64,000 bases of DNA from Arthrobacter sp. YN. GTDB taxonomy: Bacteria > Actinomycetota > Actinomycetes > Actinomycetales > Micrococcaceae. Within the stretch, counting starts at the first letter, position 1; every line of letters begins with the position of its first letter. The notes under the pieces were generated by a model, which did not search any database, had not been told where the DNA came from, and saw nothing but the letters and a program-made list of their open reading frames with translations. The translations under genes and the position numbers were made by a program. Where the stretch lies: positions 992,001-1,056,000 of the forward strand of contig NZ_CP022436.1 in the NCBI RefSeq assembly GCF_002224285.1, read 5' to 3'. Of this stretch, positions 23,806 to 33,672 are shown piece after piece.

Positions 23806-24507
23806 ATGAAGGGAAGTTTGACAGTGGCTGAGGCGATGCCGGACACCGGAAGCGGCCGTGATGATGAGGCACGTGCGGAAAACGTCTACCAACTGGTGTT
23901 GGAAGGCATCGTCACCGGCAAGTACGCCCAGGGGATGCGGCTGCGCGAGCGCGAACTCTCCGAGGTTTACAACGTCTCCCGTATTCCGGTGCGCGAGGCT
24001 ATACAGCGCCTGGAGCAGGACGGATTTGTAGAGACCTTCCCTCGCCGTGGCGCCGTGGTGCGGCAGCTAACGCTCACTGATGTCAATGAACTGTTCGATA
24101 TCCGGCTGTGCCTGGAGACTTTTGCCGCGCGTATGGCTGCCACCCGTGTTGCCGAGGGAAGCGACGGCGGGCGGTTGGAGGAACTCATGCAGGCGTCCAC
24201 AGCAGCCATCGATGAGGACCGCACCGAGGACGTTGCCGTCATCAGCGCCGAGTTGCACGCCGAAATCGTCAGCCTGTCCGGCAACCGGCTCCTGATCGAA
24301 TCCGTGAAGCCTCTCTTTGGCCGGATGCGCTGGATCTTTGGGCTGGCCCACAACCGCAGCAACGAACTCCAACGCGACGAGCACACAGAGTTGTGCAATG
24401 CGATCCTGAAAGGCCGGCCGGACCTGGCCTACTCGCTGGCGTACTCGCACATCGAGTTGGGGCGGGAACCAGTCCTGGCCGGCCTTGCCGAAACCCTGGA
24501 ACCGTGA
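23806..24507 (+). CDS. GntR-family regulator (FCD subfamily)
   Basis: A 233-residue repressor. The winged helix spans about residues 25-90 (LRERELSEVYNVSRIPVREA, then DGFVETFPRRGAVV). It is followed by the helical FCD ligand domain with metal-ligand candidates in ISAELHAEIVSL and late His residues. ATG 23806 has AAAGGA about 11 bases upstream. It lies next to the amidohydrolase, and its presumed operator TTGGTATACCAA also precedes the CynX-like transporter, so it probably controls uptake and deamination of one substrate. The ligand is unknown. Confidence 0.88.
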   Translation: MKGSLTVAEAMPDTGSGRDDEARAENVYQLVLEGIVTGKYAQGMRLRERELSEVYNVSRIPVREAIQRLEQDGFVETFPRRGAVVRQLTLTDVNELFDIRLCLETFAARMAATRVAEGSDGGRLEELMQASTAAIDEDRTEDVAVISAELHAEIVSLSGNRLLIESVKPLFGRMRWIFGLAHNRSNELQRDEHTELCNAILKGRPDLAYSLAYSHIELGREPVLAGLAETLEP

Positions 24508-24568
24508 GTTTTTGTACAGATAGCGCCCTTTAGAGGCCCTCTTCCGGGCGTTATCTGTACAAAAACTC
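24506..24568. terminator. Long inverted repeat, bidirectional terminator
   Basis: A 23-bp stem (GAGTTTTTGTACAGATAGCG..., 24506-24528) pairs with 24546-24568 with one mismatch around a 17-base loop. T-rich arms face both convergent genes (gntR and the DUF4032 gene), so it can stop transcription from both sides. The stem is unusually long for a plain terminator. Confidence 0.75.
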
Positions 24569-24570
24569 CG

Positions 24571-25992
24571 CTAGTCGTCGGCGTCCGGGTATTCGTCCTC
24601 GTCTTCATCGTCGTACCGGCCGGATTCCTCCACCTCGACCTCAAGGATCTTCAGCAGCTCCGTATCCGGGTTCAGCATGATGGCGGCCTCGTCGCGGCGG
24701 TGTTGCAACACGGTGTCCAAGTAGGACTGCACTGTCTCCGCCAGGGGAACGTACCTGTCCTGCTTCTGGCTCATGTACCAGCGGTGTTCCAACACTTCAT
24801 GGACAACTTCCGCGGGCTCCAGTTTCCCAGCGAGGTGCCGTGGAATAGACCGCACAATGGGCTCGAAAATCTGGCTGACCCAGATGTGCGCGCTGATTTC
24901 CTCGTCCAGGTCCGGGTTGTTGTCCGCCCGGAACTGGTCCATGTCGTTCAAGAGCCGGCGGGCCTGGTTCTCCTGCGCGTCCAACCCGGTCAGGCGCAGC
25001 AAGCGACGCTGGTGGTGGCCGGCGTCGACCACTTTGGGCTGGAGCTGAATCGTGGAGCCGTCCGCCGTGGTCTTGATGGCGTACTCCTCCACGTCGAAGC
25101 CGAGTTCGTTGAGGCGCCGGATGCGGGCAGCCACGCGCCACCTTTCGCCGAGTTCGAAGGACTCTTTCTCCGTCAGCTCGGTCCAGAGCCGGCGGTAGCT
25201 GTCCATGATCAGCTCACTGGTGGCTACGGGATCCACCTTTTCCTCGATCAGCCCGCCGTCCAGCAGGTCCATCAGTTCACCGGCAATGTTCACGCGGGCG
25301 ATTTCGAGGTCGTATTCACGCTGGCCCATGGAAAGGTCCGGATAGAGTTCGCCCGTTTCGGCGTCCACCAGATAAGCGGCGAAGGCGCCGGCATCACGGC
25401 GGAACAACGTGTTGGACAGCGAAACGTCACCCCAGTAGAAGCCCACAAGGTGCAGGCGGACCAGCAGCAGTGCCTGCGCGTCAATGAGCCGGGTCAGGGT
25501 GTCCTTGCGGAGCATCTGCGAGAACAACGCGCGGTACGGCATGGAGAACTTAAGGTGCCGGGTCACCAGTACAGGGTTCAGCGGCCGGCCATCCGCGGTG
25601 GTGCGTCCGGTGATCACAGCAACCGGCTCCACGCAGGGAACATCCAACCGGGCCAGCTTCCGCAGCATGTGGTACTCGTGACGGGCCACGTGCTCGGAGG
25701 TTTCCTTGATGGCGATGACCGAACCGCCCAAGTGCGCGAAACGCACGATGTGCCGCGAAATGCCGCGGGGGAGCGCCGCAAGGTTCTCGGCCGGCCAATC
25801 CTCCAAGGCGATGTGCCACGGAAGATCCAGCAGTTCAGGGTCGGCCGAAGCCGCCGTAATGTTCAGGGAACCGATGACGCTCGCCGGCGGTGCCGTGTCC
25901 TGCGCACTCGCGGCTTCAGTGCGGGGGAGCTTGCCGATCTGCCCGTAGTCGGTTGGTTCGTCGTGCCACTGGGCTCCGTTTTGCTCGCTCAT
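24571..25992 (-). CDS. DUF4032 protein with kinase-like N-terminal domain
   Basis: A 473-residue actinobacterial protein. Residues ~90-230 look like a lipopolysaccharide-kinase-type fold: a Lys in VIAIKETSE, a catalytic-loop-like GFYWGDVSLSNTL and a metal-binding YLVDAETGE. The C-terminal DUF4032 part (from ~residue 240) is helical and the tail is very acidic (DDEDEDEYPDADD). The substrate is unknown. The ATG overlaps the stop of the GH20 gene (ATGA, 25989-25992), so the two are translationally coupled. Family recognised from memory; the kinase activity is inference. Confidence 0.82.
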   Translation of the reverse strand: MSEQNGAQWHDEPTDYGQIGKLPRTEAASAQDTAPPASVIGSLNITAASADPELLDLPWHIALEDWPAENLAALPRGISRHIVRFAHLGGSVIAIKETSEHVARHEYHMLRKLARLDVPCVEPVAVITGRTTADGRPLNPVLVTRHLKFSMPYRALFSQMLRKDTLTRLIDAQALLLVRLHLVGFYWGDVSLSNTLFRRDAGAFAAYLVDAETGELYPDLSMGQREYDLEIARVNIAGELMDLLDGGLIEEKVDPVATSELIMDSYRRLWTELTEKESFELGERWRVAARIRRLNELGFDVEEYAIKTTADGSTIQLQPKVVDAGHHQRRLLRLTGLDAQENQARRLLNDMDQFRADNNPDLDEEISAHIWVSQIFEPIVRSIPRHLAGKLEPAEVVHEVLEHRWYMSQKQDRYVPLAETVQSYLDTVLQHRRDEAAIMLNPDTELLKILEVEVEESGRYDDEDEDEYPDADD

Positions 25993-27572
25993 GCCTCAAT
26001 TGTTCCGTACTCAGGGGTGGAGGACGTTCCGGCTTCCGGGAACGGCCACTTCGAGGTGGCTGACCACTCGACGTCGGGCGCGGCCTGGAAGGCGACGCCC
26101 TGATAGGCGAGCCGCTCGCCCAAGGCGCCCAGACGACGTCGGAAGTCACCTGCGTTGCGGACCTCCTGGCCGGACCACGCGACTTCCGCCAGGGAAACGG
26201 CCCGGGGGTAGAGGAGCCACTGCGCTTGCTCGCTGTTCCGTACGGTTTCTGTCCACAGGGGTCCTTCGACGCCGAGGATCTGGTGGTCCTTGAGGCCGCC
26301 CTGAGCAGGATCCCAGTTGTAGTACTCGGACCACGTGAAGGGCCCGCCTTCCACCCATTCGAGCCCGATGGGGCTGTCAGACGCGTACTTTTGGTCCAGG
26401 TAAGTATTGGCGGCGGGAGACATGATCACCTTCGCACCGCCTTCCTCGGCCTGCCGGACCACCGGGGCGAAGTCGCCGTGCCAATACTGGATGACGGCGC
26501 CTTCCGGGAGTTCGACGGCGGCGAACTCGTTCCAGCCCACCACCGTTTTGCCGGTTTCGGCACCGATCCGGACGAACTGCTGCACCATCTCGACGTATTC
26601 GTCGTGGCCCGTGACATGGGCTTCGTCGCCGCCGATATGCAGATAGGGGCCGGCCGTGATGGCGGCGAGCTGGCCGAGGACCTCGCGGACAAACTCGTAC
26701 GTAGCGGGCAGATCTGCCGAGAAGGTTGACCAGCCCACGTCGGCGGTGGTGCTCATGGGCTTGGCCTGGCCGTCAGGGTTGAGCTGTGGAATGGCGGTAA
26801 GGGCTGCATTGACGTGGCCAGGGAAGTCGATCTCCGGGATCACCAGCACGTTCTTGGTGGCGGCGTAGGCCTGGATGTCCTTGAAATCCTGCTGCGTGTA
26901 GAAACCCTCGCGCCCACGGGAAGGAACCGCGGTAGGGACCTCCACGGCGCCTTGTCCGCCCAGGGCAGTCAGCTGGGCGTACGGCAACCCTGACGGGTTT
27001 TGTTCCGGTTCGTGGATCTCGATCCTCCACGACTGGTCGTCCGTGAGGTGCAGGTGCAGGGCGTTCAGCTTGAACTGCGTCATGACGTCGATCTGTGCCT
27101 TGACCTCCTCCACCGTGAAGAAGCTGCGGGCAACGTCCAGCATCAGGCCGCGGTACGCGAACCGCGGCGCGTCGGCGATATCGACGGCGGGAATCACCCA
27201 TTCGGCGTCGCTTGCGTCCGCCTTCTCAACGGACGCAGGGAAAAGCTGACGGAGCGTCTGGACTCCATTGAAAAGTCCGGCCGGACTGGAGGCCGTGAGC
27301 CTGACGCCATCCTCGGTGACGCTGAGCGCGTACGCTTCCGGGCCGCCGTCGAATGCTTCCGCGAACTCAAGGGAAATGTCACCGGGGCGGGTGTCCTCAA
27401 CGATGGGCAGTTCGAAACCGGTGCCGGCGCGCAGCAGCGAGGCCAACTGTTCGGCGAGATGTGCGGCCGGAGCTGTGGCGCTGATCCGTGCTGTGGGGGC
27501 AAGCGTAAAGGCAGGGCTGTCCTGGAGTGCGACGTGGGAGGGGCGGGGGATCAAGGTGTCCGTCGTGTTCAT
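25989..27572 (-). CDS. GH20 beta-N-acetylhexosaminidase
   Basis: A 527-residue glycosidase that removes terminal GlcNAc or GalNAc. An N-terminal GH20b-type domain (to ~residue 130) precedes the barrel: RGLMLDVARSFF, LHLHLTDDQSWRIE, VIPEIDFPGHVNAAL and the catalytic Asp-Glu pair in LHIGGDEAHV. Late aromatic residues (YYNWDP) shape the sugar pocket. No signal peptide is visible, so it probably acts in the cytoplasm on imported chitobiose or wall fragments. It is followed by the coupled DUF4032 gene. Confidence 0.93.
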   Translation of the reverse strand: MNTTDTLIPRPSHVALQDSPAFTLAPTARISATAPAAHLAEQLASLLRAGTGFELPIVEDTRPGDISLEFAEAFDGGPEAYALSVTEDGVRLTASSPAGLFNGVQTLRQLFPASVEKADASDAEWVIPAVDIADAPRFAYRGLMLDVARSFFTVEEVKAQIDVMTQFKLNALHLHLTDDQSWRIEIHEPEQNPSGLPYAQLTALGGQGAVEVPTAVPSRGREGFYTQQDFKDIQAYAATKNVLVIPEIDFPGHVNAALTAIPQLNPDGQAKPMSTTADVGWSTFSADLPATYEFVREVLGQLAAITAGPYLHIGGDEAHVTGHDEYVEMVQQFVRIGAETGKTVVGWNEFAAVELPEGAVIQYWHGDFAPVVRQAEEGGAKVIMSPAANTYLDQKYASDSPIGLEWVEGGPFTWSEYYNWDPAQGGLKDHQILGVEGPLWTETVRNSEQAQWLLYPRAVSLAEVAWSGQEVRNAGDFRRRLGALGERLAYQGVAFQAAPDVEWSATSKWPFPEAGTSSTPEYGTIEA

Positions 27573-27604
27573 GCCATTCTTTCCGGGAGAAAGGTTAACG
27601 CGAG

Positions 27605-27634
27605 AGCGGCCCGACCTGGAGGGGTCGGGCCGCT
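27605..27634 (-). terminator. Hairpin after msiK
   Basis: A perfect 12-bp stem (AGCGGCCCGACC, 27605-27616, with 27623-27634) lies between the stop of the ATPase gene and the start of the GH20 gene on the same strand. The T-tract is weak. Confidence 0.6.
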
Positions 27635-27664
27635 TTCATGCGGAGTTAGGTGACTGCCGGTGGA

Positions 27665-28747
27665 CTAGTCGCCCAGGCGGAGGCCGGTCTTGGTGTCGAA
27701 CAGGTGCACGTGGCCGGACTGCGGACGAACGAAGATGGACTCGCCCTTCATCGGGGGACGACGACCGTCGACGCGTGCAACGATGTCGTGGCTCTTGCCA
27801 TCGAGGATGGTGTGGCCGTAGACGTAAGCGTCGGCGCCGAGTTCTTCGACGACGTCAACCTCAACCTGGAGGCCTTCGCCGTTGCCGACGGTTTCGAGGT
27901 CTTCCGGACGCGAACCAACGGTGACGGTCTGGCCGTGAGCCTCTTCGAGGATGTTGCGCGGCACGGGGTAAACCGTTCCACCGAACTGGACACCGCCGTC
28001 GACGACCGGCAGTTCCAGCAGGTTCATGGCAGGGGAGCCGATGAAGCCTGCAACGAAGACGTTCTGCGGGCGGTCGTACAGGTTGCGCGGGGTGTCAACC
28101 TGCTGGAGCAGGCCGTCCTTCAGCACTGCGACGCGGTCGCCCATGGTCATTGCCTCGACCTGGTCGTGCGTCACGTAAACGGTGGTGACGCCGAGGCGGC
28201 GGGTGAGGGATGCGATCTGCGTACGGGTCTGGACGCGGAGCTTGGCATCAAGGTTGGACAGCGGCTCATCCATGAGGAAGACCTGCGGGTTACGGACAAT
28301 TGCACGGCCCATGGCAACACGCTGGCGTTGACCACCGGAGAGTGCCTTCGGCTTGCGGTCCAGGTAGGCCTCAAGGTCAAGAAGCTTGGCGGCTTCGCGA
28401 ACACGCTCGGCGCGCTCTTCCTTGGAGACGCCGGCGATCTTCAGCGCGAAGCCCATGTTGTCTGCAACCGTCATGTGCGGGTACAGGGCGTAGTTCTGGA
28501 AGACCATGGCGATGTCGCGGTCCTTCGGCGGAACGTCCGTGACGTCGCGGTCACCGATCAGGATGCGGCCGGCGTTCACGTCCTCAAGACCTGCGAGCAT
28601 GCGCAGGGAGGTGGACTTACCGCAACCGGAGGGTCCAACGAGGACCAGAAATTCGCCATCGGCGATGTCGATGTTGAGTTTATCGACGGCGGGCTTATCT
28701 GTGCCCGGGTACAGACGCGTAGCGTTATCAAAAGTAACTGTAGCCAC
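27665..28747 (-). CDS. msiK: Sugar ABC transporter ATP-binding protein, MsiK/UgpC type
   Basis: A 360-residue ATPase of carbohydrate importers. Walker A (GPSGCGKST), Q-loop (VFQNYALYPHMTV), signature (LSGGQRQRVAMGRA), Walker B (VFLMDEPLSNLDAKLR) and switch His (YVTHDQVEAM) are intact. The C-terminal TOBE-type regulatory domain (residues ~240-360) is present. It stands alone, not beside permeases. In Actinobacteria such MsiK proteins energise several CUT1 importers, so it probably serves the malEFG operon (12.9-16.9 kb) and the permeases at 62.8-64 kb, neither of which shows its own ATPase. I chose GTG 28747 because GAAGGG lies 10 bases upstream. Confidence 0.93.
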   Translation of the reverse strand: MATVTFDNATRLYPGTDKPAVDKLNIDIADGEFLVLVGPSGCGKSTSLRMLAGLEDVNAGRILIGDRDVTDVPPKDRDIAMVFQNYALYPHMTVADNMGFALKIAGVSKEERAERVREAAKLLDLEAYLDRKPKALSGGQRQRVAMGRAIVRNPQVFLMDEPLSNLDAKLRVQTRTQIASLTRRLGVTTVYVTHDQVEAMTMGDRVAVLKDGLLQQVDTPRNLYDRPQNVFVAGFIGSPAMNLLELPVVDGGVQFGGTVYPVPRNILEEAHGQTVTVGSRPEDLETVGNGEGLQVEVDVVEELGADAYVYGHTILDGKSHDIVARVDGRRPPMKGESIFVRPQSGHVHLFDTKTGLRLGD

Positions 28748-28953
28748 AGTTATCAATCCCTTCACCGGCAGGTACGTGCCGGACGATCCGTTGTGAATGG
28801 TTCATTTTCTTCAGTTGAACTCCCCGGCCAATGGCCGGGGAGGATCATGTGACGTCTCACGGTACTGTGCGTCACATCACATCCAAGAGTATGTCAGACT
28901 TTTGGACTTACTACCTAAATGTTACGAATGTCACATGTTGCCCTGATCACTCG

Positions 28954-29740
28954 CTAAGCCTCGGCGGTGACCCTCCGGCGCTCCCTCAACAGGGCTTCCA
29001 GCAACTCCGCCACGTGTACCGGCGCCTCCACCCTGTACTGGGCCTGAGTGAAGTCCAAGCCAACCTTGATGCCCACATCATCGCCCAGGAGCCGGCCCAA
29101 CGCGTCCTCATCGGTGACGTCGTCACCCGCGAACAGGATGGCAGTGGCGCCGGTTGCCTGACGCAGGAATTCAACGGCCTCGCCCTTGGAGGCGTGAACC
29201 ACGGACGTCTCCAGCACACGTTTGCCCGTTTTGAGGTAAACGCCCGGATGCTCCCGGAGCACCCGCATGGCGGCCTCGACGGCGTCTTCCGCGACGTCGT
29301 CGTCGGCCATCCTCGTATGAAGGACGACGCCGGCGGGTTTGTCTTCGAGCAACGTCCCCGGAGCGATGTTCACGATTTCCGCGAGGACCTCACGCACCGA
29401 GGCCAGTTTGCTGCGCTGCTCATCGTCCAGTTCCAGGCCCAAGGATCCTTCACCGAGCCACACTTCAGCCCCGTGGCTGCCGATCAGCAGCGTGTCAGCC
29501 GGAGGTGAAGCGACCAGCCGCAGGCTGTCCAGGGCCCTGCCTGAGATGAGTGCCGTCGTCGTGCGTGGAAGTTCGGCAAGGCTCGCCAATGCGGCAGCCG
29601 AGCGGGGCAGGGGGCGGGCATCCTCCGCCCGGTCCACGATGGGGGAGAGGGTGCCATCGAAGTCGAGGGCCACCAAAAGATGCTCCGTGCCGGAAACACG
29701 CCGGACTGCTTCAAGCAGCTCCGGCGACAGGGAGAGGCTC

Positions 29741-29751
<11 letters not shown>
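28954..29751 (-). CDS. otsB: Trehalose-6-phosphate phosphatase
   Basis: A 265-residue HAD-superfamily enzyme that removes phosphate from trehalose-6-phosphate. The HAD motifs are clear: nucleophile Asp in VALDFDGTLSPI, motif II around ALISGRAL, Lys in ASKGEAVEFL and motif IV in FAGDDVTDEDAL. It overlaps the end of otsA by 11 bases and completes the two-step trehalose pathway. Confidence 0.94.
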
Positions 29752-31240
<1,489 letters not shown>

Positions 31241-31415
31241 TAATGCTCCCTGGGGTTGCTGTGACTCAACTCCCAGCCTACTAGCGGAATCTTCCATGGC
31301 ACTTGATCGTTCAACAACCGGGCAATGGGTCTGCGCCGGATCTTCAAGTTTGCTCCCGTAAACTGACCCCGTTGCCCTAGCTATGCCCTTTGACGTCGAA
31401 TACCCCGAGGAACTG

Positions 31416-32294
31416 ATGAGCCCCGCAAACGAACAACGCCTGTCCAAGGCTGAACGCACCGCCCAGGCACGGGAAAAGGCGCGCGCAATCCGCGAAGAGC
31501 AGTTGAAGAAGGACAAGCGCAACAAGCTTCTGGTCGGCTGGGGCATTGTGGTTGCCGTTGTGGTCATCATCGCCCTGGTGGCGTTCGTGGTCATTGGCCA
31601 AGCGCAGAACAACGCACCTATCGCCGATCAGGGCCCGACGCCGGCCAACGGCAACGTCCACGGCGGCGTGACGCTGCTGGCCAACAGTGAAGTTGTTAAG
31701 TCGGAGCCGGCCAGCGTCAACGTTGCCGACGTCCCCAGCCCTGCAGCTACCCAGCCTGCCACCGTGACGGTCCCGGGCGGCGAAGCCGAGGCCGGCAAGC
31801 CCGTCAAGGTCGTTGCCTACATCGACTTCATCTGCCCCGTGTGCAAGCAGTTCGAGACCGCCTACGGTGAGTCGCTCACGAACCTTCGCAACGAAGGTAA
31901 GATCTCCCTCGAATACCGCCCCCTCGGTTTCCTGGACCGCCAGTCCACCACCAACTACTCCTCCCGCGCAGCCAACGCTGCTGCGTGCGTTGTGAACTCG
32001 TCCCCGGAAAAGTACGCGGACTTCTTCAACTTGCTCTTCGAGCGCCAGCCGGCTGAAGGCGGAGCGGGCATCTCCGACAACGACCTGAAGAAAATGGCCA
32101 CCGAGGTTGGTGCAGCCAACATCGACACCTGCATCGACAGCAAGCAGTTCCGTCCGTGGGTGAAGGTTGCCACGCAGGAGGCTGCTGCAGTCGGCATCAC
32201 CGGTACGCCCACCGTGTTCATCGACGGCAAGCAGTGGGACGGCAAGGCCGACCTGAACGCAGAGATCCAGACGGCAGTTGACGCCAAGGGCTAA
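31416..32294 (+). CDS. Membrane-anchored DsbA-like thiol-disulfide oxidoreductase
   Basis: A 292-residue protein. A charged cytoplasmic N-terminus with a coiled-coil-like KAERTAQAREKARAIREEQL stretch (residues ~9-30) precedes one membrane helix (VGWGIVVAVVVIIALVAFVV, ~40-60). An extracytoplasmic thioredoxin-fold domain follows, with active site CPVC in YIDFICPVCKQFE and the cis-Pro loop GITGTPTVFIDGK. It probably forms or isomerises disulfides in exported proteins. ATG 31416 is preceded by GAGGA; an in-frame ATG at 31383 lacks a ribosome site. Confidence 0.9.
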   Translation: MSPANEQRLSKAERTAQAREKARAIREEQLKKDKRNKLLVGWGIVVAVVVIIALVAFVVIGQAQNNAPIADQGPTPANGNVHGGVTLLANSEVVKSEPASVNVADVPSPAATQPATVTVPGGEAEAGKPVKVVAYIDFICPVCKQFETAYGESLTNLRNEGKISLEYRPLGFLDRQSTTNYSSRAANAAACVVNSSPEKYADFFNLLFERQPAEGGAGISDNDLKKMATEVGAANIDTCIDSKQFRPWVKVATQEAAAVGITGTPTVFIDGKQWDGKADLNAEIQTAVDAKG

Positions 32295-32316
32295 TAACCC
32301 TCGCGGAATGCTCGAC

Positions 32317-32354
32317 GGCGGCCGGTAACCCTTGTTCCTGGGTAGCCGGCCGCT
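32317..32354 (+). terminator. Hairpin after the DsbA-like gene
   Basis: CGGCCGGTAACCC pairs with GGGTAGCCGGCCG (one asymmetry), 23 bases after the stop, followed by TGTTGT. Confidence 0.6.
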
Positions 32355-32474
32355 GTTGTACCGCTTAGTCGCGGCTTGGTCCCGGTTTGGTCCCGGCGAA
32401 TTTCGTTGACGGGGATGGTCTGGGCTAACCTTATCTAGCGCTCTTTCGCGCTGTGCTTCGGGTAACCGGAGCCT

Positions 32475-32551
32475 GCCTCCTTAGCTCAGTTGGCCAGAGC
32501 ACCGCTCTTGTAAAGCGGGGGTCGTCGGTTCGAATCCGACAGGGGGCTCCA
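32475..32551 (+). tRNA. tRNA-Thr (anticodon UGU)
   Basis: A 77-base cloverleaf. The acceptor arm GCCTCCT pairs with AGGGGGC, the D-arm is GCTC...GAGC, the anticodon stem is CCGCT/AGCGG with loop CTTGTAA (anticodon TGT), and the T-arm is GTCGGTTCGAATCCGAC. The CCA end is encoded. A TTGACG hexamer about 65 bases upstream may be its -35 element. Confidence 0.97.
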
Positions 32552-32553
32552 CG

Positions 32554-32598
32554 AACCCCTTCATTCCGGCGATTTTGCCCGGAATGGAGGGGTTTTTC
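32554..32598 (+). terminator. Rho-independent terminator of tRNA-Thr
   Basis: A 16-bp stem (32554-32569 with 32579-32594, one G-U pair) is followed by TTTTC. It starts 3 bases after the tRNA. Confidence 0.85.
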
Positions 32599-32790
32599 GT
32601 GTCTGGTTTCGGGACAGCTGTCTCGTCGTAAGAGGCAGACCCGTAGAATTTATGGACCTCAGCAAGTCCCACAGAAGCTACCGACATGCTTGATGTGCGC
32701 CACTGGGCGCTGGTAGACAACCGGGAAGAGGCTGACTGCTGATCTCGATCCCGTCGACCCTGACGCAAACGCGCCCTGCCATTCTTGAAC

Positions 32791-33672
32791 TCATGCCACA
32801 GGAGTAATTACCTCTTCGAGCCATTCGCGTAGCCCGGGTCCCGTGTCCTCACGTTCCAAGGCGACCGTCATGACGGCTTTGAGGTAGCTGAGTTTGTCGC
32901 CGGTGTCGAAGCGGCGGCCTCTGAAGACCACGCCGTACACGCCGGAGCCCTCACCGTCGGAGACTGCGAGGGTCTGCAGGGCATCCGTCAATTGAATTTC
33001 CCCTCCACGCCCTGGCGGAGTTTGCTCGAGGACATCAAAGATGCGGGGGTGCAGGACATAGCGGCCGATGATGGCAAGATTCGAGGGGGCATGGATGGGT
33101 TCGGGTTTTTCCACGAGGCCAAGGATCCTGAGAGACCCGTCAACTTCGCTGGAGGCAACATCGGCGCAACCGTAGGCGCTGATCTGCTCCGGATCGACCT
33201 CCATCAGCGCCACCACTGAGCCCCCGGTCAATTCCTGGACACGGGCCATTTCGTCAAGGATGCTGTCTTGTTCGTCGATGAGGTCATCCCCGAGGAGCAC
33301 GGCGAAAGGCTCATTGCCGACGTGTGCCCGGGCGCGCAGAACCGCATGGCCCAGTCCTTTTGGATCGCCTTGGCGAAGGTAGTGGAGGTCGGCCAACGAG
33401 GATGACTCCTGGACTGCTGCAAGCTTGGCGTGGTCTCCTTTGGCTGCAAGCGTTTGCTCGAGGAATGGTTCACGATCGAAGTGGTCTTCCAAGGCCCGTT
33501 TGTTCCGACCGGTGATCATAACGACGTCGGTCAGGCCCGCCCGTACGGCTTCTTCGACGACGTATTGGATGGCGGGTTTGTCCACCACGGGGAGCATTTC
33601 CTTCGGCATCGCCTTGGTAGCGGGCAGGAATCGTGTACCGAGTCCTGCAGCGGGTATGACAGCTTTACGCAT
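32791..33672 (-). CDS. galU: UTP-glucose-1-phosphate uridylyltransferase
   Basis: A 293-residue nucleotidyltransferase that makes UDP-glucose. The N-terminus holds the signature IPAAGLGTRFLPATKAMPKE, followed by LPVVDKPAIQYVVEEA, the Lys-containing LRILGLVEKPEP and GRRFDTGDKLSYL. Its start overlaps the stop of the degenerate ANL gene by 8 bases, so it is the last gene of a five-gene leftward operon from 36.9 kb. UDP-glucose could feed otsA, but here it probably supplies the sugar-modifying cluster. Function firm; role in the cluster inferred. Confidence 0.94.
   Translation of the reverse strand: MRKAVIPAAGLGTRFLPATKAMPKEMLPVVDKPAIQYVVEEAVRAGLTDVVMITGRNKRALEDHFDREPFLEQTLAAKGDHAKLAAVQESSSLADLHYLRQGDPKGLGHAVLRARAHVGNEPFAVLLGDDLIDEQDSILDEMARVQELTGGSVVALMEVDPEQISAYGCADVASSEVDGSLRILGLVEKPEPIHAPSNLAIIGRYVLHPRIFDVLEQTPPGRGGEIQLTDALQTLAVSDGEGSGVYGVVFRGRRFDTGDKLSYLKAVMTVALEREDTGPGLREWLEEVITPVA

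Noticed and set aside
32481..32768. ORF on the minus strand ending PPVGFEPTTPALQERCSGQLS
   Set aside because: It is the reverse complement of tRNA-Thr and its terminator; this peptide is a well-known false annotation over tRNA genes.
32600..32790. Attachment site or integrase remnant next to tRNA-Thr
   Set aside because: Only a short palindrome (GACAGCTGTC) was seen; no second copy of the tRNA end and no integrase gene in the window.
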